Source: Bacillota bacterium (GTDB lineage: Bacteria; Bacillota; Clostridia; Peptostreptococcales; Anaerovoracaceae). From it: DNA of 64,000 nucleotides. Shown here in pieces: positions 63,175-64,000 of the stretch (positions within the stretch are counted from its first letter, which is position 1; each line of letters opens with the position of its first letter). The notes under the pieces were generated by a model. The model was given only the letters and a program-made list of their open reading frames with translations. It did not search any database and was not told the DNA's origin. The position numbers were made by a program, and so were the translations under genes. Location: assembly GCA_017459895.1 (NCBI GenBank), contig JAFUCA010000038.1, positions 1-64,000 on the forward strand, in the 5' to 3' direction.

Positions 63175-63876
63175 ATGGACAGCGACAATATTGTCAGCGA
63201 ATTAATATCTTCTTATGTGGATGCGTTTTATCAGGAGCCGGACGAGTCTTTGATGGAGCTGCGGTCCTTCGCGGAGGATCACCATGTGCCCATCATACAG
63301 AAGGACACCGAAGAGCTGCTGCGCATCCTGCTCGCACTGCAGAAGCCGGCGCGGATCCTGGAGATCGGGACTGCGATCGGCTATTCTGCATGTTTTTTTG
63401 CGGAGGTTTCCAACGCGGAAGTGATCAGCATCGAGCGGGAGGAGTCCCTGTACCGGACGGCCTGTTCCAATATCCGTGAACTGGGATATGCGCCCCGGGT
63501 CTTCGTGATCCACGGCAATGCTCAGGACATTCTGAAGGAAATGAACGAATCGGAATTTGGCGCCGCCGAGGAAGGCTTTGATTTCGTGTTCATCGACGCG
63601 GCCAAAAGCCATTACCGGGAGTTCTGGGATCTTTGCGTGCCGCTGGTCAGTGAGGACGCAGTCATCGTCTGCGACAACGTGCTGATGCGGGGGCTGACAG
63701 CGACCGTTCCGGAGGAGGCGGCCCACAAGCACCGCACCAGCATCCGCAACATGCGGGGATTCCTTCAGTTCCTGAAAGAGCTCCCCTATGCGGACACCTG
63801 CATTCTGACGGTGGGGGACGGCGTTTCCATCAGCCGGATCGACAAAGAAGCCTATCAGGAGTTTATCAGATCATGA
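63175..63876 (+). CDS. trmR: Class I SAM O-methyltransferase, probable tRNA 5-hydroxyuridine methyltransferase TrmR
   Basis: This 233-residue protein has an O-methyltransferase (DUF/COMT-like) fold. The SAM-binding ILEIGTAIGYSACFFAE, the acidic residue after the second strand (VISIEREESLY), FVFIDAAKSHYREF and VCDNVLMRG are all visible. In Bacillus the enzyme in this position makes 5-methoxyuridine in tRNA. Its neighbour, a U32 peptidase-family protein, supplies the preceding hydroxylation step in that pathway, which supports the assignment. It abuts mltG with no gap and overlaps the next gene as ATGA. Confidence 0.9.
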   Translation: MDSDNIVSELISSYVDAFYQEPDESLMELRSFAEDHHVPIIQKDTEELLRILLALQKPARILEIGTAIGYSACFFAEVSNAEVISIEREESLYRTACSNIRELGYAPRVFVIHGNAQDILKEMNESEFGAAEEGFDFVFIDAAKSHYREFWDLCVPLVSEDAVIVCDNVLMRGLTATVPEEAAHKHRTSIRNMRGFLQFLKELPYADTCILTVGDGVSISRIDKEAYQEFIRS

Positions 63877-64000
63877 AGAGCATCGAACTGCTGGCGCCGG
63901 CGGGCGATCCCGAAAAACTGAAAATCGCGATCCGTTACGGCGCCGATGCCGTTTATTTCGGCGGCCGCAGCTTCAGCCTGCGGGCGGGAGCCGGCGGGAT
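63873..64000 (+). CDS. U32 peptidase-family protein, 5' end only (probable tRNA hydroxylation protein TrhP-like)
   Basis: Only the first 42 codons are present. MKSIELLAPAGDPEKLKIAIRYGADAVYFGGRSFSLRAGAGG is summarised by its family markers LLAPAGDPEKL and YGADAVYFGG, diagnostic of U32 proteins. Family members next to trmR act in tRNA uridine hydroxylation. The start overlaps trmR by four bases. The rest lies beyond the window. Confidence 0.88.
   Translation, partial: MKSIELLAPAGDPEKLKIAIRYGADAVYFGGRSFSLRAGAGG

Overview
The window looks like chromosome from a moderately GC-rich (my estimate 55-60%), Gram-positive, probably anaerobic member of the Clostridia. The evidence is the gene set: split transketolase, FtsEX beside an M23 hydrolase, YerC, HemZ, RelA, RNase J, YlbF, a NadD-YqeK fusion, MltG-TrmR-U32, a giant 2-hydroxyacyl-CoA dehydratase-type activase, and no outer-membrane genes. 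All genes but one lie on the + strand. I cannot name the genus with confidence.

Layout. 1-1219: transketolase subunits. 1434-4274: ftsE-ftsX-M23 cell-wall module. 4309-7500: recJ, a carboxy-terminal protease and yerC. 7572-13208: a hairpin leader with a phosphopantetheinyl transferase, an MBL hydrolase, recX, an unknown helical protein, rmuC, a phosphoesterase and pyrimidine-nucleoside phosphorylase. This last gene is translationally coupled to a nucleoside-binding-type lipoprotein (13205-14356). 14789-18207: a secreted glucosaminidase with a consensus promoter, an M29 aminopeptidase and a DapF-like racemase. 18222-23067: TetR regulator, MMPL exporter and a secreted heptad-repeat partner. 23134-29495: a MATE pump, a reverse-strand YkgJ-like Cys-cluster protein and the 1417-residue activase. 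29559-31522: small secreted proteins in a more AT-rich stretch, one of them frameshifted. 31632-39167: yebC, a structured RNA candidate, a HipA-like kinase, htpG, polA and coaE. 39214-43517: a phased inverted-repeat array, tRNA-Leu(GAG), an RND pump and tRNA-Leu(CAA). 43552-51594: yajC, secDF, relA, dtd, an MBL hydrolase and hemZ. 51610-55104: hisS and aspS, separated by two large palindromic structures. 55104-64000: nadD-yqeK, rsfS, leuS, RNase J, ylbF, efp, mltG, trmR and the start of a U32 peptidase.

Most of this is housekeeping: cell division and wall hydrolysis, DNA repair, stringent response, protein export, tRNA charging and RNA decay. Many genes are coupled by ATGA or TGATG overlaps.

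The most striking signal is not a gene. The 9-mer CAAAGGCTG occurs at least 31 times (both strands, counted by eye), against about 0.5 expected. Fourteen copies extend to GCAAAGGCTGG. It appears in all six reading frames of unrelated genes, in permissive linkers, in intergenic DNA and once as an inverted pair. Its density and lack of strand bias resemble the DNA-uptake sequences of Neisseria and Pasteurellaceae. To my knowledge nothing of this kind has been described in Clostridia. Other notable structures are six alternating TTCGAGAT sites spaced in whole helical turns before a tRNA-Leu, a 256-bp full-length imperfect palindrome between hisS and aspS, an attenuator-like RNA before the HipA-like gene, and a 16-bp hairpin abutting the ribosome binding site of the phosphopantetheinyl transferase gene.
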